The notes beneath the pieces were generated by a model, which was given only the letters and a program-made list of their open reading frames with translations, had not been told where the DNA came from and ran no database searches. From assembly GCF_024639685.1 (NCBI RefSeq), contig NZ_JAHEHX010000005.1:1-64000 (forward strand): DNA of 64,000 nt, written 5' to 3'. Every line of letters starts with the position of its first letter. Position 1 is the first letter of the stretch. Source of the stretch: Polaribacter sp. (GTDB lineage Bacteria; Bacteroidota; Bacteroidia; Flavobacteriales; Flavobacteriaceae). Below are positions 44,672 to 54,456 of this stretch, one piece after another. The position numbers were made by a program, and so were the translations under genes.

Positions 44672-45784
44672 ATGAAACATACTATTAAATATACAATACT
44701 ACTTTTAACTTTTGTTTCTTGGAATTCATTATGGTGTCAAAAAATTAACATTGCACAGGTAAAACAGGATATGAAACGTGTTGCCGATTGGCAAATGGCA
44801 CATTTTAATGATGCATTTAGCAAAAAAAAACCACACCACCCTTTAGATTGGACAAACGGTGCATTTTATGTGGGTTTAGTTAAGTGGGCAGAAATTGCTG
44901 GTGATGATACCTATTATAAATGGTTGAAAAAAATTGGTGAAGACTATAACTGGAAATTATATGATAGAATCTATCATGCAGATGATCATACGGTAGGTCA
45001 ATTGTATTGCGATTTATACAAAAAATATCCTCAAAAAAAAATAATTAAACCCACCATAAAACAGTTTGATTATATCCTGTATCATCCCTCTAAAAGTGCT
45101 TTAAATTGGAAAACTCCTTTCCATTTAGATCGTTGGAATTGGTGCGATGCCCTATTTATGTCACCACCTGTTTGGGCGAAATTGTACAAAATTACAGGAG
45201 AAAAAAAGTATTTGGATTTTATGATGAAGGAATATAAGGCTACTACAAAATTTTTATTCGATAAAAAAGAGCAGTTGTATTATAGAGATGAAAGATTTAT
45301 GAATAAGCTAGACAAGGGTAAAAAAATCTTTTGGTCTCGTGGTAATGGGTGGGTATTTGCTGGTTTGGTAAATATTCTAAATGAATTAGAACCAAAGACC
45401 AAAGAATACAAGTACTTTTTAAAAATCTATAAAAAAATGGCAAAAAAATTAGCTCAGATACAAACACCTGAGGGGCACTGGGCTATGAGTTTGTTAGCTC
45501 AAGAGCAATATCCAACACCAGAAGTTAGTGGAACTTCTTTTTTTGTATACGGTTTGGCATGGGGTATCAATAAAGGAATACTAGATTATGATACTTATGA
45601 ACCCGTAGTTAAAAAAGGCTGGAACGGAACCAAAAAGCACATAACAGAAGAAGGTATGTTGGGCTATGTGCAACCTATAGGAGCGGCTCCAGGAGAAGCT
45701 TTTCCTGATAAAACTGAAGTGTACGGTGCTGGTGCTTTTTTGTGTGCGGGCTACGAATTAATTAATTTGCTTAATACCAAATAA
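44672..45784 (+). CDS. GH105/GH88-like unsaturated uronyl hydrolase
   Basis: 370 residues with a cleavable signal (SWNSLWCQ). The alpha6/alpha6 barrel motifs are [34 protein letters not shown] (Asp104/Asp105), [20 protein letters not shown] with Asp159, and [12 protein letters not shown] (221-232). The HADDHTVGQ and WSRGNGW pattern fits GH105 better than GH88. These enzymes hydrate the 4,5-double bond of unsaturated uronic acids created by polysaccharide lyases, which releases the sugar spontaneously. The PL8 lyase encoded at the right end of this window makes exactly such ends. It is followed one base later by a sulfatase, so the two are probably co-translated. Confidence 0.9.
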   Translation: MKHTIKYTILLLTFVSWNSLWCQKINIAQVKQDMKRVADWQMAHFNDAFSKKKPHHPLDWTNGAFYVGLVKWAEIAGDDTYYKWLKKIGEDYNWKLYDRIYHADDHTVGQLYCDLYKKYPQKKIIKPTIKQFDYILYHPSKSALNWKTPFHLDRWNWCDALFMSPPVWAKLYKITGEKKYLDFMMKEYKATTKFLFDKKEQLYYRDERFMNKLDKGKKIFWSRGNGWVFAGLVNILNELEPKTKEYKYFLKIYKKMAKKLAQIQTPEGHWAMSLLAQEQYPTPEVSGTSFFVYGLAWGINKGILDYDTYEPVVKKGWNGTKKHITEEGMLGYVQPIGAAPGEAFPDKTEVYGAGAFLCAGYELINLLNTK

Positions 45785-45785
45785 T

Positions 45786-47327
45786 GTGAAATTGATACAT
45801 TTAAAAATATCTTTCATATTGATTCTAGTCGTTTTTATTAGCTGTAAAACAGTTAAGGAAACTAAAGATGAAGAACAAACACGCCCTAATGTCGTAATTA
45901 TTTATGCGGATGACATGGGTTATGGCGATTTAAATTGTCAAAACCCCAATTCAAAAATTCCAACTCCATATTTAGACAAACTAGCCTCAGAGGGTATGCG
46001 ATTTACAGATGCCCATAGCTCATCGGGTATTTGTTCACCAAGCCGTTTTGCATTATTAACAGGAACATACCATTGGCGCAATCAGCATGAAATTGTAAAG
46101 TCATTTGGTAAACCTTTTTTTAAAGAGACCGATATTACGCTTCCGCAGGTTTTAAAAACTGCAGGGTACACTACAGCATGTATAGGTAAATGGCATTTGG
46201 GCTTAGATTGGGAATTTAAAAATCCACCGTCGCTTAAAAGAAAAAAAGGGAGAAGAATAATTGATGTTTATCAATCTCATGATATTGATTGGAGTAAACC
46301 TGTGAAGGGAGGTCCATTAGACAGAGGTTTTGATTATTATTTTGGAGATGGGACTATAAATTTTCCACCCTACGCTTGGATGGAAAACGAACGGTTTATT
46401 GAAGCACCAACTGAAGAAATGAGTTCAAAAAACACCTGTATAACAAAAGAAGGTAAATGCGAGTTTCGAGCTGGACCTAAACTTAAAGATTGGGATCCTT
46501 ACAAAGTATTACCTACCCTTACTACAACAACGGTAGGATGGATTAATAATTATGACAAGAAAGAACCGTTTTTTCTTTATTTTGCTTTGCCATCACCTCA
46601 TGCTCCCATTATTCCTAATGATGAGTTTGAAGGAAAATCAGAAGCAGGAGCTTATGGAGACTTTATGGTACAAACAGACTGGGTAGTTGGCCAAGTACTA
46701 AATGCATTAAAAGAAAAAGGCTTAGAAGACAATACTATTGTTATTTTTAGTTCTGATAACGGTCCTGAGAAATATGCTTTTAAAAGAGCTGAAAAATTCG
46801 ACCATTTTAGCATGGGAGATTTTAGAGGTTTAAAACGAGATATTTGGGAAGGCGGACATCATGTTCCCTTTATTGTAAAGTGGCCCAAACAAATAAAAGC
46901 AGGTACAGTTAGTAACGAAGTCATATCGCAGGTAGATATTATGGCTACCATTTCTAGTATCACAAAAACGGCACTGCCCAAAACAGCTGGCCCAGATAGT
47001 TACGACTTTTCAAGTATTTTAAAAGGAAAAAAAATTAAAGGCCCTTTAAGGGAAGCAACCGTTCAAAATACTTTTGAAGATAAATGGGCGTTGCGAAAAG
47101 GCAAATGGCTTTATATGAATACGTCAGATGTTAGTCATTTTAAAGTGCCTGAATTCTATACGAAATTAAAGAATTATACAGATTTTAAAACAAAAGGATT
47201 GCTGTTTGATTTAGAAGCTGACCCCGAACAGCGCGTTAATTTATATAGTAAATATCCACAGCAAGTAGAACAAATGAGAAAGCTTTTAAGCACATATCGT
47301 ACCCAAGGCTATTCTGTAAAAAACTAA
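45786..47327 (+). CDS. Sulfatase, S1_15-like (Gal/GalNAc-6-O-sulfatase type), lipoprotein
   Basis: 513 residues from a GTG start directly after the GH105 stop; lipoprotein signal VVFISC. Blocks: [19 protein letters not shown] (metal ligands), [20 protein letters not shown] with Cys83 as formylglycine, [17 protein letters not shown] (Lys), [29 protein letters not shown] (metal Asp/Asn) and [15 protein letters not shown]. The pattern resembles S1_15 enzymes, which include chondroitin GalNAc-6-O-sulfatases. All catalytic blocks missing from its degenerate relative at 8300 are present here. Context next to GH105 suggests action on chondroitin-type unsaturated disaccharides or their GalNAc product. 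Confidence 0.9.
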   Translation: MKLIHLKISFILILVVFISCKTVKETKDEEQTRPNVVIIYADDMGYGDLNCQNPNSKIPTPYLDKLASEGMRFTDAHSSSGICSPSRFALLTGTYHWRNQHEIVKSFGKPFFKETDITLPQVLKTAGYTTACIGKWHLGLDWEFKNPPSLKRKKGRRIIDVYQSHDIDWSKPVKGGPLDRGFDYYFGDGTINFPPYAWMENERFIEAPTEEMSSKNTCITKEGKCEFRAGPKLKDWDPYKVLPTLTTTTVGWINNYDKKEPFFLYFALPSPHAPIIPNDEFEGKSEAGAYGDFMVQTDWVVGQVLNALKEKGLEDNTIVIFSSDNGPEKYAFKRAEKFDHFSMGDFRGLKRDIWEGGHHVPFIVKWPKQIKAGTVSNEVISQVDIMATISSITKTALPKTAGPDSYDFSSILKGKKIKGPLREATVQNTFEDKWALRKGKWLYMNTSDVSHFKVPEFYTKLKNYTDFKTKGLLFDLEADPEQRVNLYSKYPQQVEQMRKLLSTYRTQGYSVKN

Positions 47328-47339
47328 ACCCATAAAAAA

Positions 47340-48836
47340 ATGAAAATCATTCAATATATATTATCTATAAGTTTTTTTATTACGTTTGTTAATGAAAGTT
47401 ATTCTCAAAATAAATTAAACATTCTTTTAATAACCGCTGACGATTTAAACTGCAATACTGTTGGTGTATATGGCTCTAAGGTAGATAATATTACACCAAA
47501 TATAGATAAGCTAGCTTCACAAGGACTTCGGTTTACAAAAGCCCATGTAAATGTTGCTGTTTGTGCACCTTCAAGAGGAGTAATCGCAACAGGGCTTTAT
47601 GCTCATAATAGTGGATTAGTTGGGTTTTCTGATACCAAAAAGGACATCCCAACTATTGTTAAAACATTTAAGAGCGAAGGTTATCGTTGTGGAATTTTAG
47701 GGAAAGTTGATCATTCTTCACCAAAATTTGATACGCCTTGGGATACAAAATTAGATTTAAAGGACTTAGGTATGGGGCGTGATAAAGATATTTATTACAA
47801 AGAGGCGACAAAGTTCATTCAAGAATCAAAAAAGAAAAATCAGCCTTTTTATCTCATGGTAAATTCGCACGATCCTCATCGACCGTTTGCAAAAAGTGAT
47901 CAAGAAAAGAAATGGAAAAAGTACAATATTAAAGATCCTTCTAGAATCTATAAACCTAATGAAGTTGTTGTACCAGGTTTTTTACCAGAATTACCAGAAG
48001 TTCGCTTAGAAATTTCTGAATATTACAGTTCTGTTAGGCGATTAGATGATACCGTCGGAAGAATACTACAAACATTAGAGGAACAAGGTGTGGCAAATAA
48101 TACATTAATTATGTTTTTATCAGATAACGGTATGGCATTTCCTTTCTCTAAAGCCAATTGTTACTTGCAGAGTACCAATACACCATGGTTAGTGAAATGG
48201 CCTGGAGTTGTGAAAGAAGGTAAAGTAGATGATGAGCATTTTATATCAACTGTAGATTTTTTTCCAACAGTTTTAGAGGCAGCAGGAATTAAAAAACCGA
48301 TAACCTTAGATGGAAAATCTTTTGTTAAAATATTAAATGGAAAAAATCAAAAAGGAAGAAAGCATGTGTTTACACAGTTTCATGAAACAAATGGAGGCAA
48401 TGCTTATCCAATAAGAAGTGTTCAAGACGAAAGGTTTGGCTATATTTTTAATGCTTGGGCAAATGGTAAAAAGGTTTTTAAAAATGAATCTCAATCAGGA
48501 CGTTCTTGGAAAGCCATGAAAAAAGTGGCTAATTCTGACACTACCATTAAAGCTAGGGTTCACCTTTTTGAAAATCGAGTTTTAGAAGAGTTTTATGATT
48601 TTAAAAACGACCCAAATGCTTTGAATAATTTAATTCATAACCCGAAATACAAAAAAGAAATTGCTTGTAAACGTAAAGAGCTTGAAAAGTATATGGAAAA
48701 AACCGGCGACTTTTTATTAGCGGCTTTTAGAAAAAGGGATGATGCTCAATTTATAAAGAAATTTGTTGCTAAACTTCAACAAGAGGCTAAAGCGAGTAAA
48801 ATTGAACGTGATAAAATGAAAAAAGCAAAAAAATAA
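47340..48836 (+). CDS. Sulfatase, S1_8-like (N-sulfoglucosamine sulfohydrolase type)
   Basis: 498 residues with a cleavable signal (NESYSQ). Blocks: ILLITADDLNCNTVGVYGSK, VAVCAPSRGVIATGLYAHN with Cys75 as formylglycine, GILGKVDHSSPKF (Lys), VNSHDPHRPFAKSDQE, MFLSDNGMAFPFSKANCY (metal Asp/Asn) and TPWLVKWPG. The AFPFSKAN segment and short form are typical of heparan N-sulfatase-like proteins (S1_8), which act on N- or O-sulfated hexosamines. The C terminus (about 440-498) is a lysine-rich helix ending KMKKAKK. It lies 12 bases after the previous sulfatase. N-sulfation is not a feature of chondroitin, so the substrate may be another sulfated sugar. Confidence 0.87.
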   Translation: MKIIQYILSISFFITFVNESYSQNKLNILLITADDLNCNTVGVYGSKVDNITPNIDKLASQGLRFTKAHVNVAVCAPSRGVIATGLYAHNSGLVGFSDTKKDIPTIVKTFKSEGYRCGILGKVDHSSPKFDTPWDTKLDLKDLGMGRDKDIYYKEATKFIQESKKKNQPFYLMVNSHDPHRPFAKSDQEKKWKKYNIKDPSRIYKPNEVVVPGFLPELPEVRLEISEYYSSVRRLDDTVGRILQTLEEQGVANNTLIMFLSDNGMAFPFSKANCYLQSTNTPWLVKWPGVVKEGKVDDEHFISTVDFFPTVLEAAGIKKPITLDGKSFVKILNGKNQKGRKHVFTQFHETNGGNAYPIRSVQDERFGYIFNAWANGKKVFKNESQSGRSWKAMKKVANSDTTIKARVHLFENRVLEEFYDFKNDPNALNNLIHNPKYKKEIACKRKELEKYMEKTGDFLLAAFRKRDDAQFIKKFVAKLQQEAKASKIERDKMKKAKK

Positions 48837-48881
48837 GTAAAAATATATTTTGTTTAGATATTTAAAAATACCAATAGATTA

Positions 48882-51362
48882 ATGAAAACTTTAAATTTTT
48901 TTTTTAATAAAATAGTTATTGCCTTTATTTTATTATGCATGATTTCATCAGGAAACCATGCTCAAGAAAAAATAACACTTACTAATAATTGGAAGTTTTT
49001 ACAATCTGATTTAGGAGGGATTTGGGAAGCCGTTAGGCCTATAAAAAGAGGTAATGCAGAAGCAGTTCCTTTCTGGGAAACGGTCTCTATCCCGCATTCT
49101 TACAATGCTCAAGATGCTGTGGATCCAGATGTGAATTATTACCAAGGACCAGCATGGTACAAAACCAACATCAAAACAAATAATCCTTATCCTGATGGAA
49201 GAACCCTTATTCATTTTGAAGGTGTTGGGCAAAGAGCAGAGGTATATTTGTATACTGAAAAAGTAGGCGAACATATTGGAGGTTATGATGAGTGGACTAT
49301 AGATATAACCGAAGCAATAAAAAAAATAAAAAAACTACCAAATTCCAAAAAGCGTTTTAGAAAAGGAATTCCATTAATAGTTAGAAGCGACAATTCAAGA
49401 GATTTAACCACGATTCCTTCTAATCTTTCAGATTTTACAGTATACGGTGGAATCTACAGGCAAGTTCACCTAGTGCATGTACCAAATATTTACATGAAAG
49501 ATGTTGTTACGGGAGTAACTTATGATGAAAAAACTAAAAAAGGAAATATTGCCATTTCTGCAAATGTGCGCAACACTCAAAATAGTGACTATGGCTTAAA
49601 TGTAATTATTAGAAATAAAAAAACAAAAAAAGAAGTCGCTCGAAAAAATATTACATCTAAAAATCAAAACATTGATTTCAATGTAACAGTTAAGAAACCA
49701 ACCCTATGGAATCCAGACAGCCCAGAATTATACGAATGTATTGTTACAATTAATTCTGAAAAAGGAACTCAAAAAATCAGTCGTAGTGTTGGATTTCGAT
49801 ATTTTGAATTTAAAAATAAAGGGCCTTTTTTATTAAATGGAAAACGATTACTACTCAGAGGAACCCATCGCCATGAAGACCATGCAGTAGTTGGAGCTGC
49901 AATGACACCAGAGATGATTGAAAAAGAAATGGTGATGATGAAGGAAATGGGAGTAAACTTCATCCGTTTGGGGCATTACCAACAATCTGCGCAAGTATTA
50001 GATTTATGTGATAGTTTGGGTATTGTCGTTTGGGAGGAGATTCCTTGGTGTAGAGGTGGTTTAGGTGGCGAAAAATATCAGGCTCAAGCAAAACGGATGC
50101 TCACAAATATGATTCACCAACACAAGCACCATCCCTCTATTATTATTTGGGGGCTTGGTAACGAAAACGATTGGGACGGTGATTTTCAAGAATTTGATAA
50201 AGAGAAGATTCGAAAATTTATGAAAGAGCTACATGATCTTTCACATGAATTAGATTCAGAACGAAAAACGGCAATCCGTAGATGCGATTTCTGTAAAGAC
50301 ATTGTGGATGTGTATTCTCCTTCCTTATGGGCAGGTTGGTATAGAGGTAAATTTACAGAATATGCCAATGTATCAAAACAAGAAGCAAACGAGGTGAAAC
50401 ATTTTTTACATGTAGAATGGGGAGCAAGTCAGCATGCAGGACGCCACTCTGAGTCTTCTGAAAAAGTATTAGATAAAATAAAAACCAATCAAGGGGCTGA
50501 TGAGCGCGATGGGGACGCCTCGCTATTTGGAGGTGTTGCAAGAGTCTCTAAAGATGGTGATTGGACAGAAACGTATGGTTGCGATCTTATAGACTGGCAC
50601 CTAAAAGAACAAGAAAAAATGGATTGGTTAACAGGAACAGCCTATTGGCCATTTAAAGATTTTTCAACACCTGTAAGACCAGATAACCCTGTTCCTTATG
50701 TGAATCAAAAAGGAGTGGTACAGCGCGATTTTAAACCTAAAGAGGCTTTTTATGTATTTCAATCCTATTGGACAGAAAAACCTATGGTTCATATTTATGG
50801 GCATTCATGGCCTGTAAGATGGGGTAATGTTGGCGAAAAGAAAACCGTTAAAGTTTATTCCAATTGCGATAAAGTTGAACTTTTTGTGAATGGGATATCG
50901 TATGACTTCAAAAAAAGAAACAGTCAAGATTTTCCGGCGGCAGGTTTAAGATGGAATGTGGAGCTAAAAGAAGGAGATAACATCATTATAGCTAAAGGGA
51001 AAAAAGGTAGATTCACAATTTCTGATACCATCCATGTAAAGTATCAAACAGCCAAATGGGAAAAACCATCAAATGCTCAAGTAAAAGTTACACCAATAAA
51101 CAAAAAAGAAAGTAAAGTTGAAGTCTGGTTAAAAGATAAGAATAATGTTCTTTGTTTAGATGCTAAAAACTGGGTGCTTTTTGATTATATTGGTAAAGGT
51201 AAAATGTTAGATAATATAGGGACTACTGGAGGTTCTCGTAAAGTTCAAGCAACTAACGGATATGCTTCAATAATCATCCAACACAATGGAGGTTCTGGAG
51301 TGGTGTCTGTAACATCACCAAAACAAGTTTTTACAACTGTTTTTAAAGAAATAAATAGATAA
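48882..51362 (+). CDS. GH2 family beta-glycosidase (beta-galactosidase/beta-glucuronidase type)
   Basis: 826 residues with a cleavable signal (GNHAQ). Domains: an N-terminal sugar-binding sandwich (about 30-200, including WETVSIPHSYNAQDAVDPDV, GPAWYKTNI, GGYDEWTIDITEAI), an immunoglobulin-like sandwich (200-310), and a TIM barrel (310-620) with LLRGTHRHEDHAVVGAAM, the acid/base Glu428 in IIWGLGNENDW and the likely nucleophile Glu512 in HVEWGASQHAG. Further beta domains follow (a DUF4982-like segment about 640-720 and another to the end). Substrate could be beta-galactoside, beta-glucuronide or another beta-linked sugar; in a glycosaminoglycan locus a glucuronidase role is attractive but unproven. 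Confidence 0.9.
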   Translation: MKTLNFFFNKIVIAFILLCMISSGNHAQEKITLTNNWKFLQSDLGGIWEAVRPIKRGNAEAVPFWETVSIPHSYNAQDAVDPDVNYYQGPAWYKTNIKTNNPYPDGRTLIHFEGVGQRAEVYLYTEKVGEHIGGYDEWTIDITEAIKKIKKLPNSKKRFRKGIPLIVRSDNSRDLTTIPSNLSDFTVYGGIYRQVHLVHVPNIYMKDVVTGVTYDEKTKKGNIAISANVRNTQNSDYGLNVIIRNKKTKKEVARKNITSKNQNIDFNVTVKKPTLWNPDSPELYECIVTINSEKGTQKISRSVGFRYFEFKNKGPFLLNGKRLLLRGTHRHEDHAVVGAAMTPEMIEKEMVMMKEMGVNFIRLGHYQQSAQVLDLCDSLGIVVWEEIPWCRGGLGGEKYQAQAKRMLTNMIHQHKHHPSIIIWGLGNENDWDGDFQEFDKEKIRKFMKELHDLSHELDSERKTAIRRCDFCKDIVDVYSPSLWAGWYRGKFTEYANVSKQEANEVKHFLHVEWGASQHAGRHSESSEKVLDKIKTNQGADERDGDASLFGGVARVSKDGDWTETYGCDLIDWHLKEQEKMDWLTGTAYWPFKDFSTPVRPDNPVPYVNQKGVVQRDFKPKEAFYVFQSYWTEKPMVHIYGHSWPVRWGNVGEKKTVKVYSNCDKVELFVNGISYDFKKRNSQDFPAAGLRWNVELKEGDNIIIAKGKKGRFTISDTIHVKYQTAKWEKPSNAQVKVTPINKKESKVEVWLKDKNNVLCLDAKNWVLFDYIGKGKMLDNIGTTGGSRKVQATNGYASIIIQHNGGSGVVSVTSPKQVFTTVFKEINR

Positions 51363-51368
51363 GACACA

Positions 51369-52805
51369 GTGAAGAAAAGAATACGCTTATTTTGCATCCT
51401 CTCAGTGCTAACATTTTTTAATGTTTTAGGACAACAAAAAAACGTGTTATTCATTGTTGTTGATGATCTTAGGCCAGAACTAGGGTGTTATGGAAACCCA
51501 ATCGTTAAAAGTCCAAATATAGATAAGCTGGCAAGTGAGGGTATTGTATTTGAAAAAGCCTACTGCCAACAAGCGGTATGTGGTCCAAGTAGAGCAAGCT
51601 TTTTAAGTGGTTTACGACCAAATTCAACCAATGTTTTTGATCTTAAAACACGTTTGCAAGAATCTGTACCCAATACCTTAACATTACCTTTATTCTTTAA
51701 AAATAAGGGATACGAAGTTATTTCTTTAGGTAAAATTTATCACAATAGAGGAGAGAATGGAGATGACCCTAATAGTTGGACTGAGCTAGAATGGCATCCT
51801 CAAGGACAATGGAAAGGGCGTGGTTATCTTACTAAAGAGGCGCAATCAAAAATATACAATACCAATAGAAAAAAAGGCGTCGGTCCTTCAACAGAAAAAG
51901 CAGCAGTTAGCGATAATATGTATCCAGATGGGGTATTGGCTGATGAGGCTATTGATAGATTAAAAGGCTTTAAGAAATCTGGAAAACCTTTTTTCTTGGC
52001 TTGCGGTTTTCAAAAACCACACCTACCTTTTAATGCACCTAAAAGGTATTGGGATATTTATAATCCTGAAACACTTTATCAAACAAGCCAAAAATCATGG
52101 CCTGTTGATATGCCCAAACGTGCCGGTAATAAATCGGGTGAATTAAAATCATATACAGATATTCCACAAAAGAAAAAAAATTGGGACAAATCGATAGAAA
52201 CCAATTTAATACATGGCTACTATGCTTCTGTTAGTTATGTTGATGCACAAATAGGTAAAGTAGTTGAAGAATTAGACCGATTAGACTTACGAAAAAGCAC
52301 AATTATAGTGTTGCTAGGAGACCATGGATGGAAACTTAACGATTATGGAGCCTGGTGCAAACATACCAACTTTGAGATTGACGCTAGAGTCCCTTTAATA
52401 ATTTCGGCTCCTCAATATAAAACAAATAAAAATTCACCAGCTTTAGTTGAATTAGTCGATGTTTATCCAACATTAGCAGACTTTTGCAATTTTGAAATCC
52501 CAACACATTGTGAAGGGGCATCATTAATTCCACTACTTAAAAAGCCAAATAAAAAATGGAAACAAGTAGCTTTAAGTCAGTACCCAACTAGTGGTAGTAT
52601 GCGGTATTCTATACGAAGTGGTAAATGGCGTTATACAGAATGGATAGATAAAGAGAATCATATAGTTGAAAGAGAGCTGTATGATCATTCTAAAAGCCAG
52701 CTTGCTGACCGTAATTACGCCAAAGACAAGAAATATCAATCTATAGTTAAAAAACTAAGCAAACAGCTAGATAAAGGTAATGGTTGGAAAAAGTTTCAAA
52801 AATAA
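51369..52805 (+). CDS. Sulfatase, S1_7-like (iduronate-2-sulfatase type)
   Basis: 478 residues from a GTG start six bases after the GH2 gene, with a cleavable signal (FNVLGQQ). Blocks: VLFIVVDDLRPELGCYGNP (metal ligands), QAVCGPSRASFLSGLRPNST with Cys71 as formylglycine, SLGKIYHNRGENGDDPNSW (Lys), GFQKPHLPFNAPKRYWD, LLGDHGWKLNDYGAWCKHTN and ELVDVYPTLADFCNFE. Most similar in pattern to classical iduronate-2-sulfatases (the DDLRPELGCYG and KPHLPF motifs are standard), more so than the other two S1_7-like proteins in this window. It may remove 2-O-sulfate from uronic acid or another sugar. Confidence 0.9.
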   Translation: MKKRIRLFCILSVLTFFNVLGQQKNVLFIVVDDLRPELGCYGNPIVKSPNIDKLASEGIVFEKAYCQQAVCGPSRASFLSGLRPNSTNVFDLKTRLQESVPNTLTLPLFFKNKGYEVISLGKIYHNRGENGDDPNSWTELEWHPQGQWKGRGYLTKEAQSKIYNTNRKKGVGPSTEKAAVSDNMYPDGVLADEAIDRLKGFKKSGKPFFLACGFQKPHLPFNAPKRYWDIYNPETLYQTSQKSWPVDMPKRAGNKSGELKSYTDIPQKKKNWDKSIETNLIHGYYASVSYVDAQIGKVVEELDRLDLRKSTIIVLLGDHGWKLNDYGAWCKHTNFEIDARVPLIISAPQYKTNKNSPALVELVDVYPTLADFCNFEIPTHCEGASLIPLLKKPNKKWKQVALSQYPTSGSMRYSIRSGKWRYTEWIDKENHIVERELYDHSKSQLADRNYAKDKKYQSIVKKLSKQLDKGNGWKKFQK

Positions 52806-52829
52806 TACCTTTTAGAAATACTAATACTA

Positions 52830-54434
52830 ATGAATATGATGAAAACATTTTTCCAATATACTATCTTTTTACTTTTAACGGTATGTGTTTATGTAAATGG
52901 TTATGCACAAATAATACCACAACCAAACCAATTAAGTTTTGGTAAGGATACTTTTATCATAAGTAAAAAAGCAAGGTTAAATTATAATATAGCAGATAAA
53001 CAAATTCTTGAAATATTTGTAGAAAAACTTGAGGCTCAAACAGGTATTAGTATTAAAACTGAATCGGTATCCAAACAAAAAGCAAGTATTATTTTAACAG
53101 AAGATGCTTCTCTCAAATCAAATAACGAGGGTTACGAATTGCAAATTTCTAAAAATTCTATAGAAATAAAGGCAGCAACTAATACAGGTCTTTTTTATGG
53201 TTTGCAATCTTTACTTCAACTTAGTACGTTTTCTAAAAATAAGAGTAAGAAAATTGCCCTACCAACAGCAAAGATTGTTGACAAACCTTTATACGAATGG
53301 CGAGGCTTAATGTTAGATGAATCGCGTCATTTTTTCGGAAAAGAAAAGGTAAAGGAATTGTTGGATTGGATGGCATTTTTTAAACTTAATAAATTTCATT
53401 GGCACTTGACCGACGGCCCGGGTTGGCGAATTGAAATAAAAAAGTACCCAAAACTAACTTCGGTTGGCGCAAAAGGCAATTGGCACAACCCAGATGCAGC
53501 ACCTCTTTTTTATACACAAGCTGATATTAAAGAAATCGTTGCATATGCTGCTAAAAGGCATATTGAGATTATTCCAGAAATAGACATGCCTGGTCACGCA
53601 GCAGCAGCGAATAGTGCCTATCCAGAATTTAGTGGTGGTGGTTCAAAAAAATATCCAGATTTTACGTTTAATCCAGGTAAAGAAGGAACCTACCAATACT
53701 TAACTGATATTTTAAAAGAAGTTGCTGAGTTATTTCCATCAAAATGGATACACCTAGGTGGCGATGAGGTTCATTATGGAAATCACAAATGGAAAACTGA
53801 TAGCCATGTACAAGCATTAATGAAAAAACAAAATTTAAAAACGTTAAGGGACGTAGAAAACTATTTTTTACATAGAATGAAGGATAGCGTTTTAAGTTTG
53901 AATAAAAAAATGGTAGGTTGGGATGAAATCGTAGATGCCAATATAGCTAGTGAAGAATCGATGGTGATGTGGTGGAGACATGATAAGCCTAAACAACTTA
54001 AAAAAGCTTTAAATAAGGGTTATGAAACGGTGTTATGCCCAAGAATACCGCTCTATTTTGATTTTGTACAAATGGATGCCCATAAATGGGGAAGAAAACG
54101 AAGAGGAGAATTCTGTACTTTAGACAAGTTGTATGCTTTTCCAAATAGTTTATCAATAGCTCCTAAAAGAAAAAAGCAGTTTGTAAAAGGAATTCAAGCC
54201 AATGTATGGACAGAAAGGATACAAAATGAAGACCGTTTTGATTTTATGATTTATACAAGACTCGTCGCTTTAGCAGAAGCTGCTTGGACACAAGAGAAAA
54301 ATAAAAATTACGAAAATTTTATAATTCGTTTAAAACCGGTATTGGATTTATTTGATAAAAACGGCCTTTATTATTTCAATCCTTTTTATCCAGAGTTAAC
54401 ACCAGAACCTATAGGAGTTGGAAAACAAAATTAA
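52830..54434 (+). CDS. GH20 beta-N-acetylhexosaminidase (tandem copy 1)
   Basis: 534 residues with a cleavable signal (NGYAQ). It has a GH20b domain (about 30-150) and a catalytic barrel: YEWRGLMLDESRHFFGKEKV, FHWHLTDGPGWRIEIKKYP, IEIIPEIDMPGHAAAANSAY, catalytic Asp312-Glu313 in IHLGGDEVHYGNHKW, then VMWWRHD and ANVWTERIQ. The DESRHFFG opening (where other GH20s have DVGRHF or DVSRHF) and the WWRHD segment distinguish this subfamily and the next gene from the GH20s at 3932 and 42469. It shares most of its sequence with the following gene, including the identical C terminus PELTPEPIGVGKQN, so the two are a tandem duplication. Confidence 0.93.
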   Translation: MNMMKTFFQYTIFLLLTVCVYVNGYAQIIPQPNQLSFGKDTFIISKKARLNYNIADKQILEIFVEKLEAQTGISIKTESVSKQKASIILTEDASLKSNNEGYELQISKNSIEIKAATNTGLFYGLQSLLQLSTFSKNKSKKIALPTAKIVDKPLYEWRGLMLDESRHFFGKEKVKELLDWMAFFKLNKFHWHLTDGPGWRIEIKKYPKLTSVGAKGNWHNPDAAPLFYTQADIKEIVAYAAKRHIEIIPEIDMPGHAAAANSAYPEFSGGGSKKYPDFTFNPGKEGTYQYLTDILKEVAELFPSKWIHLGGDEVHYGNHKWKTDSHVQALMKKQNLKTLRDVENYFLHRMKDSVLSLNKKMVGWDEIVDANIASEESMVMWWRHDKPKQLKKALNKGYETVLCPRIPLYFDFVQMDAHKWGRKRRGEFCTLDKLYAFPNSLSIAPKRKKQFVKGIQANVWTERIQNEDRFDFMIYTRLVALAEAAWTQEKNKNYENFIIRLKPVLDLFDKNGLYYFNPFYPELTPEPIGVGKQN

Positions 54435-54456
54435 GGGTTTTAAATAGATAATAATC

